From: an uncultured Desulfomonile sp. | GTDB taxonomy: Bacteria > Desulfobacterota > Desulfomonilia > Desulfomonilales > Desulfomonilaceae | Direction of reading: 5' to 3' | Length of the DNA stretch: 64,000 nucleotides | Assembly (NCBI GenBank): GCA_903952205.1 | Contig: CAJBEZ010000060.1 | Location: 1 to 64,000 of the forward strand | Shown: piece after piece, positions 44,376 to 53,727 of the stretch | Layout of the letters: every line of letters starts with the position of its first letter | Position numbering within the stretch: position 1 is the first letter of the stretch | Made by a program: the position numbers and the translations under genes | Notes under the pieces: generated by a model | The model's database searches: none | What the model was told of the DNA's origin: nothing | What the model saw: only the letters and a program-made list of their open reading frames with translations

Positions 44376-44392
44376 AGCAAGTCGTGTGCCAA
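44376..44392 (-). promoter_or_regulatory. Sigma-54 promoter of amtB (first copy)
   Basis: TTGGCACACGACTTGCT fits TTGGCACN-N4-TTGCT exactly, including GG and GC at the right spacing. Predicted start gives a leader of about 120 nt. Confidence 0.88.
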
Positions 44393-44491
44393 CACTAAGA
44401 GTTAAGCCTCAATGCAGCGATAACACCTTGAAATCAAAGAACACTGGCCCAAGCCAATCAGAAAAATAAACAGGATCAGTAATCCAAAAAG

Positions 44492-44505
44492 CTACCAATT
44501 GGTAA
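44492..44505. promoter_or_regulatory. CTAC-N6-GTAR palindrome (amtB1 proximal)
   Basis: CTACCAATTGGTAA lies exactly 100 bp upstream of the -24 element of the first amtB. Confidence 0.6.
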
Positions 44506-44522
44506 CAACTTGATTCCACTTA

Positions 44523-44536
44523 TTACAATTGTGTAG
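44523..44536. promoter_or_regulatory. CTAC-N6-GTAR palindrome (amtB1 distal)
   Basis: CTACACAATTGTAA (minus strand) differs at 2 of 14 positions from the palindrome at the activator's own promoter and lies 131 bp upstream of the -24 element. Confidence 0.6.
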
Positions 44537-44620
44537 GTCAAAAATCGTTCTGTAATCTGGAAACTGTCCCAGATTAATTATCAGCGCATCGGGAAAAACC
44601 AAATGCAAAGAGGTTTGAGG

Positions 44621-44651
44621 GAAAGCTTACATATTCGTCAGCTTCCCCCTT
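44621..44651 (-). terminator. Possible terminator downstream of glnK
   Basis: AGGGGGAAGCT and AGCTTTCCCTC can form a 10-bp stem with two G-U pairs just past the glnK stop, followed by a moderately T-rich stretch. Evidence is weak. Confidence 0.35.
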
Positions 44652-44661
44652 AAACCCGCCG

Positions 44662-45021
<360 letters not shown>

Positions 45022-45091
45022 TCATTGACCGGATATATCTAAATTTCTGTTTCTAGGTAAAAACCACAAATCGTTGTTAAGTTTATGATTA

Positions 45092-46330
45092 TTAAATGTT
45101 GTAAGCGGTTTCACCGTGCTCGGAGGTATCACAACCAACTACCTCGTCTTCTTCCGTAACCTTGAGACCTACAATGGCTTTGACAACGTAAAGGATGATC
45201 AAAGTCACCACCAAAGAATAGACTATAGTTGCAAGGATTGCCACAATCTGAATCCATAATTGGCCGGGATTACCGAAGAACAGACCATCACTTCCAGCAG
45301 CGTTTATGGCCTTGGATGCGAAAAGCCCAGTAGCGATTGCTCCCCATATTCCACCGACGCCATGGACGCCCACTACATCAAGAGCGTCGTCATAACCGAG
45401 GGAATTTTTGGCCAGGACCGCAAGGTAACAGAGAACGCCGGCCACTGCTCCTAATATTACGGATGAAACTGGACCAACGAATCCTGATGCTGGTGTTATT
45501 GCCACGAGACCCGCCACTGCTCCAGAGGCCACACCGAGAGTGGTCGGTTTACCCCTGAGAATCCATTCAGCCACCGCCCATGATATTGCCGCAGCCGCTG
45601 TAGCCATGTGCGTGACGACGAAGGCCATTGAGGCGCCTTCGCTGGCGCTCAGTGCGCTACCTGCGTTGAAACCGAACCACCCAAACCATAGCAGACCAGC
45701 TCCCAGTAGTGTAAGAGTAAGGTTGTGAGGAATCATGGGAGTTTGACGATATCCTTTACGTTTGCCGATGACTATGGCGCAGGCAAGAGCTGCCACTCCA
45801 GCGTTAATGTGAACCACTGTGCCTCCAGCGAAATCCAGAGCCCCCATTCCGGCGAGCCAGCCGCCCGGACCCCACACCCAATGAGCCACAGGACTGTAGA
45901 CGAATGTGAGCCAAAGTATCATGAACAGCACAAATGCGCTGAATTTCATTCTTTCCGCGAATGCCCCGGTAATTAGGGCCGGTGTTATGATGGCAAACAT
46001 ACACTGGAAGATCATGAAAGTTGTTCCAGGTATGGTCATCGTCTTGGAAGGATCGACAAGGTCAGGAAACAGGTCCGCTCCTATGTTGTTGAGGAAAAAA
46101 TATTTGGATCCTCCCAGCCAACCCCCAAGGACGTCTGGCGCAAAGGCAAGACTGAACCCGTAAAACATCCAGATTATAGATGCCAATCCCATGAGAAAGA
46201 AACTGTGCATCATGGTTGACAGGACGTTTTTGGATCTTGTCAATCCACCGTAAAACATTGCCAGACCGGGTGTCATGAGTAAGACTAACGCAGAAGAAAC
46301 TAATACCCAGGCGTTGTCAGCTTGATTCAT
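45092..46330 (-). CDS. amtB: Ammonium transporter (second copy)
   Basis: The 412-residue Amt protein has the same signature blocks as the first copy (MTPGLAMFYGGLTRSKNVL, FAGGTVVHINAGVAALACAIVIG, FNAGSAL, DVVGVHGVGGIWGAI), and the two are clear paralogues ending alike (DTSEHGETAYNI versus DTSAHGEVGYNI). The gene has GGAGGT before its ATG and heads the amtB-glnK operon with its own sigma-54 promoter. Confidence 0.96.
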   Translation of the reverse strand: MNQADNAWVLVSSALVLLMTPGLAMFYGGLTRSKNVLSTMMHSFFLMGLASIIWMFYGFSLAFAPDVLGGWLGGSKYFFLNNIGADLFPDLVDPSKTMTIPGTTFMIFQCMFAIITPALITGAFAERMKFSAFVLFMILWLTFVYSPVAHWVWGPGGWLAGMGALDFAGGTVVHINAGVAALACAIVIGKRKGYRQTPMIPHNLTLTLLGAGLLWFGWFGFNAGSALSASEGASMAFVVTHMATAAAAISWAVAEWILRGKPTTLGVASGAVAGLVAITPASGFVGPVSSVILGAVAGVLCYLAVLAKNSLGYDDALDVVGVHGVGGIWGAIATGLFASKAINAAGSDGLFFGNPGQLWIQIVAILATIVYSLVVTLIILYVVKAIVGLKVTEEDEVVGCDTSEHGETAYNI

Positions 46331-46457
46331 TTTTCGTTTACCTCCAGATTCATTTTGTTAAGCCGTTGCTTTTCTCTTAATCAGTGAGCGCTCTGAATCG
46401 GTTTGTATCCGAGTGACCTATTCAGAATTAAACAGGACCCGTGTTTTCTGAAGGTAG

Positions 46458-46474
46458 AGCAAGCGTGGCGCCAA
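46458..46474 (-). promoter_or_regulatory. Sigma-54 promoter of amtB-glnK (second copy)
   Basis: TTGGCGCCACGCTTGCT has GG and GC at the correct 12-bp spacing. The leader would be about 115 nt. Confidence 0.8.
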
Positions 46475-46573
46475 AATGGTCCAGAGAAGTGCTATATAAG
46501 GATAACAGGCTTAAATGACTAGGATTAAAATGTCTGAGGTATTTCCCGGAATTCTTAGCTGGAGAGTTATTGG

Positions 46574-46587
46574 CTACAAAAATGTAG
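46574..46587. promoter_or_regulatory. CTAC-N6-GTAR palindrome (amtB2)
   Basis: CTACAAAAATGTAG lies exactly 100 bp upstream of the -24 element of the second amtB and differs from the palindrome at 48207 by one base. Confidence 0.65.
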
Positions 46588-46605
46588 GCAAAACATACGT
46601 CCCCG

Positions 46606-48168
46606 TTACATTAACGTACGAAACCTTTTAGCGTCTATTCGGTGCTTCCTGACTCTTAAACCCATGATCCGCTCTGTTAACCCCAGGGCTCGAGCCGCTT
46701 TAGCCTTGTTTCCCCGAGCTTCTTTCAATGCGTCGACGATAAAATCGCGCTCAATAGTCTCAATCGTTGTGTCAAGTGCGCCGGAATAACTAGTGCCGCT
46801 CGCCTCTGCGGTTTGCAGGGTCGGAGGAAGATTGTGTGAGTGGATTACCTGATCTGAACTCAACAGCACAGCCCTTTCAATGCAATTCTCCAGCTCTCTG
46901 ACGTTACCGGGCCAATGGTAGCTCATCAGCATGTCAATGGCGGGTGTTGCGATTCTAAGGACTGGCTTGTCGTTGGCGCGGCTATATTTGTCGATGAAAT
47001 AGTCGGCCAGAAGGGGAATGTCGGTCTTCCTTTCCCTCAATGGAGGAATGTGAATGGGGAATACATTAAGCCTATAATAAAGATCGTGCCGGAACAGTCC
47101 CTGAGTGATCAATATTTCGAGGTCCCTGTTAGTCGCTGTGACAATTCGTACATCGGTTTTCAGAGTAGTTGATCCTCCCACGCGTTCAAATTCCTTTTCC
47201 TGGAGCACTCGGAGCAGTTTGATCTGCGTGGTGGGCGATAAATCTCCGATCTCATCCAGAAAAATGGTTCCGCTGTGCGCTAGCTCGAAACGCCCCTTGC
47301 GAGTGGCTATAGCGCCTGTAAATGCCCCTCTCTCGTGTCCAAAAAGTTCGCTTTCAACGACGCTCTCAGGGAGCGCCCCACAATTGACTTTTACAAACGG
47401 CTTGTCAGCCCTGGGACTGTTGTAATGTATGGCATGAGCCACCAATTCTTTGCCGGTGCCACTTTCCCCCCTCACCAGAACGGTGGCCTCGCTGGGAGAT
47501 ACCTGGGATATGAGATCATAGACTGCGCGCATGACTTTAGAATTTCCCACTATGTTTGAAGGCCTGAACCTTTCCTTTAACGCGCTTTGTAAGCGGGCGT
47601 TTTCCTCAACAAGGCGCTGTTTCTCTTCCTGCGCTTCCTGTCTCAATCGGACGGCCTGCGCTATCATAGACGCTATTATTGACAACAACCGCACGTCTTC
47701 TTTAAAGGAGACACCCTCCTCGAAGAGACGATCAGCGCTCAGCGCCCCAATAACTTCATTTCCAATCTTTATTGGAACGCAAATAAAGGAAATGTCATTT
47801 TTCTTGAATCGTTTTCGAGCGCCAGTTTTGTCCAGGAACAAAGGTTCGTCGGAAATGTGAGGCACAATGGCTGGTTTCCCGGTTTTGACCACTTGTCCAG
47901 TGATTCCCTCCCCCGGCCTGTACCTGCCGCGTTCCTTTTGGGTTTCGGAAAGCCCGTGGGCGGCTTCTATCATGATCTCGCCGGATTGCCTGTTCAGCAG
48001 TGTTATGGTTCCCCGGAGCATCCCCATTTGGCGGGCAATCGCTTCTAGAGCCGGGCCGACGGCATCTACAATGTCGAGGCTTTGATCAAGTATCTGACTT
48101 ATTTCAAATAGAATTAAAAGTTCCTGAAGTTCGCGTTTTATAGCGGGCTGCTCTTGTTGGCTAGTCAT
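46606..48168 (-). CDS. NifA-family sigma-54-dependent activator (GAF-AAA+-HTH)
   Basis: The protein has an N-terminal GAF domain (about residues 30-170), a central AAA+ domain with GESGTGKE, GAFTGA loop (HERGAFTGAI), Walker B (GTIFLDEI), and a C-terminal helix-turn-helix (NKAKAARALGLTERIMGLRVRKHRID) almost identical in pattern to NifA. NifA-type proteins activate nitrogen-related genes with sigma-54. Start ATG 48168 is used. No nif genes are in the window, but glnK and two sigma-54-driven amtB genes adjoin. The GAF may bind 2-oxoglutarate or interact with PII (inference). Confidence 0.92.
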   Translation of the reverse strand: MTSQQEQPAIKRELQELLILFEISQILDQSLDIVDAVGPALEAIARQMGMLRGTITLLNRQSGEIMIEAAHGLSETQKERGRYRPGEGITGQVVKTGKPAIVPHISDEPLFLDKTGARKRFKKNDISFICVPIKIGNEVIGALSADRLFEEGVSFKEDVRLLSIIASMIAQAVRLRQEAQEEKQRLVEENARLQSALKERFRPSNIVGNSKVMRAVYDLISQVSPSEATVLVRGESGTGKELVAHAIHYNSPRADKPFVKVNCGALPESVVESELFGHERGAFTGAIATRKGRFELAHSGTIFLDEIGDLSPTTQIKLLRVLQEKEFERVGGSTTLKTDVRIVTATNRDLEILITQGLFRHDLYYRLNVFPIHIPPLRERKTDIPLLADYFIDKYSRANDKPVLRIATPAIDMLMSYHWPGNVRELENCIERAVLLSSDQVIHSHNLPPTLQTAEASGTSYSGALDTTIETIERDFIVDALKEARGNKAKAARALGLTERIMGLRVRKHRIDAKRFRTLM

Positions 48169-48205
48169 TTTAAAATCACCCATCACACAAGAAATGGAGA
48201 TTAAT

Positions 48206-48221
48206 CCTACAAAATTGTAGG
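48206..48221. promoter_or_regulatory. Palindromic operator at the NifA-like gene promoter
   Basis: CCTACAAAATTGTAGG is a palindrome covering the -10 element of the gene's promoter. Its core recurs upstream of both amtB genes. Confidence 0.65.
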
Positions 48222-48242
48222 TTGAATTGATCCGTTTGTCAA
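48214..48242 (-). promoter_or_regulatory. Sigma-70 promoter of the NifA-like gene
   Basis: TTGACA (48237-48242), exactly 17 bp, then TACAAT (48214-48219); the -10 lies inside the palindrome. Confidence 0.75.
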
Positions 48243-48582
48243 AATTGTTCTTTGATTTTTTCAACAATAAAGAAAAAGGCCGTGATCAATTGATAAGTGA
48301 ATTAAAAGGGATAAATATGAATATAGTGGACATTATGCTGGAATTATCAGGGATAACGCCTATGAGCCACAAAAGCTCAAAATCAATTGCGAGGAAAGCA
48401 TAACGATGATAAAATGTTAGAAATTGGACTATCTACAATTCCTTTTAATGATTTACCCGTACCAATCGATTCTCTACGGGATTTTGAGTCGGGTAAGCTA
48501 TTTGTTCTAATCCATAAGTGATGCGTTGAGTATGATATTGAAAAACAAGGACAATTTAATCTGTGAGACTGAAGGGCAGAGA

Positions 48583-50688
48583 ATGGTTCAGCTTGGGGCT
48601 CATTGTCCTGCTGTCTGCCTGATATTCCTCTTGATCATAGTCCAGATATTTTTACCGGAATTGGTTTTTTCAAATAGCGCAATGGGAAATTCAGAAGCCG
48701 GAGTCAGATCAGCTTTTATCTCCGGAAAGAAAGCTTTGGAACAGGCAAATGTGACCGAGGCGGAGAAGTTCTGGAAACCTATCCTTGGTGAGGGTGTTTA
48801 CGGACCAGTCGCATATTTGTTGCTGGCGAAGGGATTTGCTCAGGTAGGAGCGTTTTCAAAGAGCGAATCCCTGATAAGAGATTATCTGAAGTTGTATCCG
48901 ACAAGCCCTTATAGAGAGGCAGCGTTAGAGGAACTGACTGAGTACGTATACAGGCAGGGTAAACCGGAAGCCGCTGGACTCTTGCTGTCGGCGCTTCCGA
49001 ATGCTTCTGAAAGTCGGAAACAGACTTTACTCCTTCAACTAGGAGATATTGAATCAAGCCGGGGGTCTTTTGAAAAAGCGGGCGCCTATTACCGGAAACT
49101 ATATATCAACTATCCGGCTGGGCCGGAGGGATTGAACGCAAGGGAACGAATAGCCCGCCTGGCCTTTAACCGCAAAATCAAAAAACCGGAATTCACGGAG
49201 GACGAATTACTTAATCGAGCATCCAGGCTCAGTTCGGCCGGGCGTTATGACATGGCCTCGGAAATCTATCTTAGTCTTTCAAAACAAAAGCCCCAGGACT
49301 CTTCATTGAAAGTCAGGTACGCTCGTTGTCTTTACAAGGATCGTCAGAATGAACCAGCCATAAAGGTTATCAAAGAACTTTTGCCAGGGCCTCTCTCAGA
49401 TGACCTAAAACTCGAGGCCCTTTACATATTGAGCTTAGTCTATTGGAGAATAGATAAAGACGCCGAATTTGAATCCTGCAATTCAAAAATTCTGGAGATG
49501 GGGCCTACGAAATACAAGAAACGAGTGCTGGCAAACATGGCGGCGTTCAATTACGAGAAGGGGAGGCTAAGTAAAGCCGAGTCTTATTTCAACAAACTTC
49601 TTTCTGATTCAGTCGATTCATCCACAAAGGCTAAAGTAAAGTGGAGGCTGGCGTGGATAAAATACCGATCAAGGCGCTACACGGAATCCGCTGAGATCTT
49701 CAGGGAAATGAGACAGATTTCCCAAGATCAGCAGATATTGATCGCATCAAAGTACTGGCAGGCAAGATCCCTCACCATGGCCGGGGAATTTGAAAAGGCG
49801 GAACCCCTGTTCAGGAGCTTGGCTGAGAATACTCCGTTTGACTACTATGGGTCTCTATCCCAAAACATCCTTAGTCAGGCCAAGAAAAAAGTGTCTGAGA
49901 AAACCCTTCAAGCCAGAAAGCCATTTCCTGATCTCACCATAAGCTCTCCCTTGAAATCCAACTCTTTGGTATCAAACGCCTTAAGACTGGTGGATCTGGG
50001 ACTGCCTGAATTTGCGCTTCTCAACCTCCAGGCCCTGCCCAACAACATAAGGTCCAACCGTTCTATAATGTTTCTTATGGCAAAAGCCGCTCACAGTGTA
50101 GGATATTATGGATTGGCTCATGAAATAATAGTTTCAGGATTTTCGGAATTCGTCAACAATCCACACTCTGACGCTCCCCGAGAATTCATTGAAATTGCTT
50201 ATCCCCGTGTGCATCTGAGTGAAACCTCGGAGAACGCTGCCAGAGGAGGGGTAAACCCATGTCTGGTCTGGGCGATTGTACGCCAGGAGAGTAGGTATGA
50301 CTCCTTTGCTGTATCACCGGCCGGCGCCCTTGGATTAATGCAGGTTACCCCGAAAACAGCTCTTATCATAAGCAACAGGAACGACCCGAATAAAGAGGTA
50401 GTCGAGGAGTTGATGGACCCCAGGAAGAATTTGTCCGTGGGCATACAAGTGCTGAGTCAGAACCTCAAGGAATTCAAAGGCTCGATTGTTCCTGCCATTG
50501 CGGCTTACAACGCCGACATCAACAAAGTCCGGCAATGGGTTGGACGCAACGGACGTATGAGACAGGACGAATTTATAGAAAATATCCCATTTGCCGAGAC
50601 CCGCCTATATGTGAAGAAGGTATTGGCTAATTTCGAAGCGTACAAAAAGATTTACGTCCCAAAAGATCTTGCCGCCAAAAGGCAATGA
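48583..50688 (+). CDS. Soluble lytic murein transglycosylase (Slt-type)
   Basis: The 701-residue periplasmic protein has a signal segment (VCLIFLLIIVQIFLPELVFS), a long superhelix of TPR-like helices (several AExxx repeats over residues 70-520) and a C-terminal catalytic domain with Glu in AIVRQESRYDSFAVSPAGALGLMQVTPKTA and IAAYNADINKVRQW. It cleaves the glycan strands of peptidoglycan. The start at 48583 (AAGGG upstream) is preferred over ATG 48532 and TTG 48526. Confidence 0.9.
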   Translation: MVQLGAHCPAVCLIFLLIIVQIFLPELVFSNSAMGNSEAGVRSAFISGKKALEQANVTEAEKFWKPILGEGVYGPVAYLLLAKGFAQVGAFSKSESLIRDYLKLYPTSPYREAALEELTEYVYRQGKPEAAGLLLSALPNASESRKQTLLLQLGDIESSRGSFEKAGAYYRKLYINYPAGPEGLNARERIARLAFNRKIKKPEFTEDELLNRASRLSSAGRYDMASEIYLSLSKQKPQDSSLKVRYARCLYKDRQNEPAIKVIKELLPGPLSDDLKLEALYILSLVYWRIDKDAEFESCNSKILEMGPTKYKKRVLANMAAFNYEKGRLSKAESYFNKLLSDSVDSSTKAKVKWRLAWIKYRSRRYTESAEIFREMRQISQDQQILIASKYWQARSLTMAGEFEKAEPLFRSLAENTPFDYYGSLSQNILSQAKKKVSEKTLQARKPFPDLTISSPLKSNSLVSNALRLVDLGLPEFALLNLQALPNNIRSNRSIMFLMAKAAHSVGYYGLAHEIIVSGFSEFVNNPHSDAPREFIEIAYPRVHLSETSENAARGGVNPCLVWAIVRQESRYDSFAVSPAGALGLMQVTPKTALIISNRNDPNKEVVEELMDPRKNLSVGIQVLSQNLKEFKGSIVPAIAAYNADINKVRQWVGRNGRMRQDEFIENIPFAETRLYVKKVLANFEAYKKIYVPKDLAAKRQ

Positions 50689-51230
50689 CGACCGAACGGA
50701 CTAAGACTTTTTCAAAGAGAATACGGAACATGACTGAAAGCTTTAACAACGCAGATTCCACCTGTTTTGACGTCACGCCGCATTTAAAGTTGGTCGTAGA
50801 CAAAGATGGCCGGTGGTTTCAGAATGAAGTTGAAATAATTCACCCTCGAATCTTCAGGCAATTTCTGGAAGCTCTGGAAAAGAAACCTGAAGGTGGATAC
50901 AGAATCAGAATCGGCAAAGAAGTCTGTTCAGTTGAAGTGGAGGACACTCCTTTTATAGTATCCCGAATACTCGAGACAGATGAAGATATTCGACTGGAGT
51001 TGAATGACGGTTCCCATGAAATTCTTGATCCTGAAACCCTATGGATAAATGAGGAAAACGTTCCTTACGTTTCAGTAAAGAATGGAGAATTCTCCGCCCG
51101 TCTGAGCCGTCCGGCCTATTACGAGCTTGCCAGGAGATTGGATTTCGATGAGATCGACAAGACATTTGTGTTAAAATTGCACGGAAAGATATGGCCGATC
51201 AGGTCGGAAAACAAAAGCTCATTGGACTAG
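50685..51230 (+). CDS. DUF1285-like protein
   Basis: The 181-residue protein contains the pattern DKDGRWFQNEVEIIHPRIFRQFLEAL followed by GGYRIRIGKEVCSVEVEDTPFIVSRI, as in DUF1285. The fold is beta-rich and soluble; function is unknown. Its ATG overlaps the transglycosylase stop (ATGA), so the two are coupled. An alternative ATG is at 50730. Confidence 0.6.
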   Translation: MTTERTKTFSKRIRNMTESFNNADSTCFDVTPHLKLVVDKDGRWFQNEVEIIHPRIFRQFLEALEKKPEGGYRIRIGKEVCSVEVEDTPFIVSRILETDEDIRLELNDGSHEILDPETLWINEENVPYVSVKNGEFSARLSRPAYYELARRLDFDEIDKTFVLKLHGKIWPIRSENKSSLD

Positions 51231-51667
51231 GGCGACTCAATAATAAGTGTTACCGGCCCATCATTTACAAGTTCAACCTGCGTCATTTCTCCAAAGACCC
51301 CAGCCTTGACTGGAATCCCCTTCTTTTCCATCGTGGACAAAAATAGGGAACAAAGTTTTCTGGCTGGTTCAGCAGTTGCGGCTGACGAATATGACGGGCG
51401 TTTTCCCTTGCGACAATCCCCGTAAAGTGTGAACTGGGATACTACGAGTATCGCTCCATCAATTTGCGAGACATCGAGGTTCATCTTCCCCGAAGAATCA
51501 GAAAATATCCTGAGACCCGCTACTTTGTCGACGAGCCAGCAAACATCTTTTTCTGAATCGTCAACGGCCGCTCCCAGTAATACAAGCATACCGCTTCCGA
51601 TGCTGGACACTGTGACGCCGTTTACGCTTACGCTGGCTGATTTGACCCTCTGAACCACAGCTCTCAT
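51227..51667 (-). CDS. dtd: D-aminoacyl-tRNA deacylase
   Basis: The 146-residue enzyme removes D-amino acids from tRNA. The start is ATG 51667 (MRAVVQRVKSASVSV), overlapping the NUDIX stop. The SQFTLYGD motif and the GPVTLIIESP C-terminus (Gly-cis-Pro) are conserved. Confidence 0.95.
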   Translation of the reverse strand: MRAVVQRVKSASVSVNGVTVSSIGSGMLVLLGAAVDDSEKDVCWLVDKVAGLRIFSDSSGKMNLDVSQIDGAILVVSQFTLYGDCRKGKRPSYSSAATAEPARKLCSLFLSTMEKKGIPVKAGVFGEMTQVELVNDGPVTLIIESP

Positions 51668-52218
51668 GAAAACGATTTCTCTGTAAAAAGCTTCCACAGC
51701 AGGACAAACGCAGGGACGAAGTCATCCTGGCGAGTCCCCATCATTTCAGATAATTCGGCAGGTCTCACAAACCATCCCTCGAATATTTCTTCGTTATTGG
51801 GGACAGGCGTTACGTTGGAACGGGCTTCGTACAACAACACATGCTCATTGTCCGTAGCAGGACAAACGGAAACCTTCAGAATCTTCTTCAGGTCTGTTTC
51901 AATGCCCAGTTCTTCGAGGAGTTCCCTCTTAGCGGTTTCCAGGTAAGATTCACCCGTCTCAACGTGACCGGCCGCAGATGAGTCAAGTTTGAACGGATAC
52001 CGATCCTTCGACTTAGATCGCCGCTGAACATATATGTCGCCTGCGTCGTTGAAAAGAAAGATATGGACCGCCCGGTGAAACAACCCTTCCTGGTGGATCC
52101 TGCCGCGAGTTGTGAAGCCTAAAACATTATCTTCATCGTCGACTACATCGAGCAATTCGTCTTCTTGGGACGGCGCACTCTCCTTCGATAATCTCATGTA
52201 TGAGTGACTGTCATTCAT
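51664..52218 (-). CDS. NUDIX hydrolase
   Basis: The 184-residue protein has a full Nudix box (GHVETGESYLETAKRELLEELGI) preceded by RAVHIFLFNDAGDIYVQRRSKSKDRYP, and resembles YfcD/isopentenyl isomerase-like Nudix enzymes. Substrate unknown. It overlaps dtd by 4 nt and follows the thiamine-binding gene closely. Confidence 0.88.
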   Translation of the reverse strand: MNDSHSYMRLSKESAPSQEDELLDVVDDEDNVLGFTTRGRIHQEGLFHRAVHIFLFNDAGDIYVQRRSKSKDRYPFKLDSSAAGHVETGESYLETAKRELLEELGIETDLKKILKVSVCPATDNEHVLLYEARSNVTPVPNNEEIFEGWFVRPAELSEMMGTRQDDFVPAFVLLWKLFTEKSFS

Positions 52219-52223
52219 TAGTG

Positions 52224-52541
52224 TCAGTCTGAGCCTTTGGGGAGTTCTTTTCCCAGATGCTCCTCAACCGACCTCACTTTGCCCTTGATGGTTCCTGAAG
52301 CGCCTTTTCGATCATCAATCCTGATTTGCGTTACAACTCGATCTGATTGAGAGATCATTTTTTCGTGACATTTTTGGATAACTTCAAAAACTTTGTCAGA
52401 AGGACCTTCTATGAGAGTACCCATAGCGTGAATCTCAAAATCAAGGCCACTTTCCTCAATTATCTTCATCGATTGAGCTACGAATCGGCTAAGTCCTCGA
52501 GCCCCCTTGTCAAGAGGGAAGGCGCTAAATTCTGCCAACAT
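52224..52541 (-). CDS. MTH1187/YkoF-like thiamine-binding protein
   Basis: The 105-residue protein has the ferredoxin-like pattern of the MTH1187 family (MLAEFSAFPLDKG...LSRFVAQSMKIIEESGLDFEIHAMGTLIEGPSDKVFEVIQKCHEKM). Members bind thiamine. It is 5 nt upstream of the NUDIX gene, in a probable four-gene minus-strand operon. Confidence 0.85.
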   Translation of the reverse strand: MLAEFSAFPLDKGARGLSRFVAQSMKIIEESGLDFEIHAMGTLIEGPSDKVFEVIQKCHEKMISQSDRVVTQIRIDDRKGASGTIKGKVRSVEEHLGKELPKGSD

Positions 52542-52555
52542 TGAGTTTTCTCCTA

Positions 52556-53020
52556 CTAGAATTTGAAATCAACACGGATTTTGAAAATCTTTTTCGCTGG
52601 AAACTCAAACAAATCTATCCCCGATTTCTCAGTCATTTCACGCAGGGTTCTTTGCTTATCGTTTTCGGATGGACTGATAAGAGTAAACCAGATGTTAAAG
52701 TCATGTTTCCTGAGATAATTATGTGTAACCCCAGGATAATCGTTTACCATGGTCACGAATGATTCCAGAGCTTGTTCCGGGACCTTTGCCGTAACCAGGG
52801 TGCTTACGAACCCCAATCCCCTGGAATTAATCGACGCGCCTATACGTCTGATTATTCCGGATTTCCGAAGTTTATCTATCCGTGCCAATGTTTCATCTTC
52901 CGAAATTCCAATCCTTTGCCCCAGGATTCGGTAAGGACTCGATCTAACCGGAAAATATGATTGGACCTCATTAAGAAGCGCCTTGTCGATTTCATCGATT
53001 TGAGGATGAAGGTTGTCTAT
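52556..53020 (-). CDS. AhbA/AhbB-like siroheme decarboxylase (Lrp-type fold)
   Basis: The frame encodes about 154 residues: IDNLHPQIDEIDKALLNEVQSYFPV..SPYRILGQRIG..EDETLARIDKLRKSGIIRRIGASINSRGLGF, then a ferredoxin-like C-terminus with NDYPGVTHNYLRKHDFNIWFTL. This matches the Lrp/AsnC-like siroheme decarboxylases AhbA/B of the alternative haem pathway in sulfate reducers. Only one subunit is here. No ATG, GTG or TTG precedes the helix-turn-helix; AGGAGG at 53028-53033 lies 7 nt before an ATA at 53018-53020. A TTG at 52888 would delete the helix-turn-helix. Confidence 0.8.
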   Translation of the reverse strand: MDNLHPQIDEIDKALLNEVQSYFPVRSSPYRILGQRIGISEDETLARIDKLRKSGIIRRIGASINSRGLGFVSTLVTAKVPEQALESFVTMVNDYPGVTHNYLRKHDFNIWFTLISPSENDKQRTLREMTEKSGIDLFEFPAKKIFKIRVDFKF

Positions 53021-53201
53021 TTTAACACCTCCTAGGGGGAAAATCGTATTTGCGCCGAGTGTGAGGCGGACGCGTGTTGAGCGCCTGCGGCTAACTTCTC
53101 AGAAGCGTAATAATATTGCTAAATCTCCCCTGAGTCGAGTAATAATAGTGTCACATTTAAAATTTACTCTGGAATCGACTGCTGATCATGAGGTGTTAAT
53201 T

Positions 53202-53558
53202 ATGGCCAAGTTCCTGTTTGTTTTGAGTCGAGGTCTGGAAGACCCCTCGAGGGCAACCAGATGCATGCAGTTGGCGGCGTTTGCAAAAAGAGCCGGCCAC
53301 GATGTCACAGTTTTTCTAGTGGATGATGGAGCTGTGTTTGCAAAGCCAGGGATTGCGGCCCTGGTATCATGCCCAACGGGAGATAAAATGCAGCCCTATG
53401 TTGACGAACTGGTGGCTGCCGATACTCCCTTTCTCGTGTGCACTCCGTGCGCCATTTCACGTCAGTTGGATGAGAAGGAATTTATAGAAGGCGCGTATCT
53501 TGAGACCGCCAAGACCTTGATCGCCCTTGCCGCGGATTCGAAAGTATTTACTTTCTAA
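53202..53558 (+). CDS. DsrE-family sulfur-related protein
   Basis: The 118-residue protein (start ATG 53202 behind AGGTG) has the DsrE/TusD-like pattern: KFLFVLSRGLEDPSRATRCMQLAAFAKRAGHDVTVFLVDDGAVFAK and a Cys-containing loop (TPFLVCTPCAISR). Members transfer or bind sulfur. The role next to the cobalamin operon is unclear. Confidence 0.8.
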   Translation: MAKFLFVLSRGLEDPSRATRCMQLAAFAKRAGHDVTVFLVDDGAVFAKPGIAALVSCPTGDKMQPYVDELVAADTPFLVCTPCAISRQLDEKEFIEGAYLETAKTLIALAADSKVFTF

Positions 53559-53727
53559 GCCCTTGCAACAGATATCGATGGTCTGGACCGGGTCAATCGG
53601 GGTCGTTTGATTTTTCACTAATAATAGGCAACCATACGTCTGTTTGGTAAGTCGGATCATGGGACCGCTAACGGAGCCCAACGGTTCAGGACTGCCCCTT
53701 CAACTTGTTTTTGGGAGAATTCCTGAA

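Larger units (their letters stand above)
44247..44661. other. amtB leader and promoter region
   Basis: This 415-bp region holds the ribosome-binding-site hairpin, sigma-54 promoter and two CTAC-N6-GTAR palindromes of the first amtB, plus a possible terminator of glnK near 44621-44651. No gene is present. Confidence 0.6.
48169..48582. other. Intergenic region between NifA-like gene and transglycosylase
   Basis: This 414-bp, AT-rich region carries the sigma-70 promoter and palindromic operator of the NifA-like gene. No other gene or clear promoter for the transglycosylase is recognised. Confidence 0.5.

Noticed and set aside
53559-53727. Cobalamin riboswitch upstream of the cobalamin operon
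   Set aside because: No B12-box or expected stem pattern could be found by eye.
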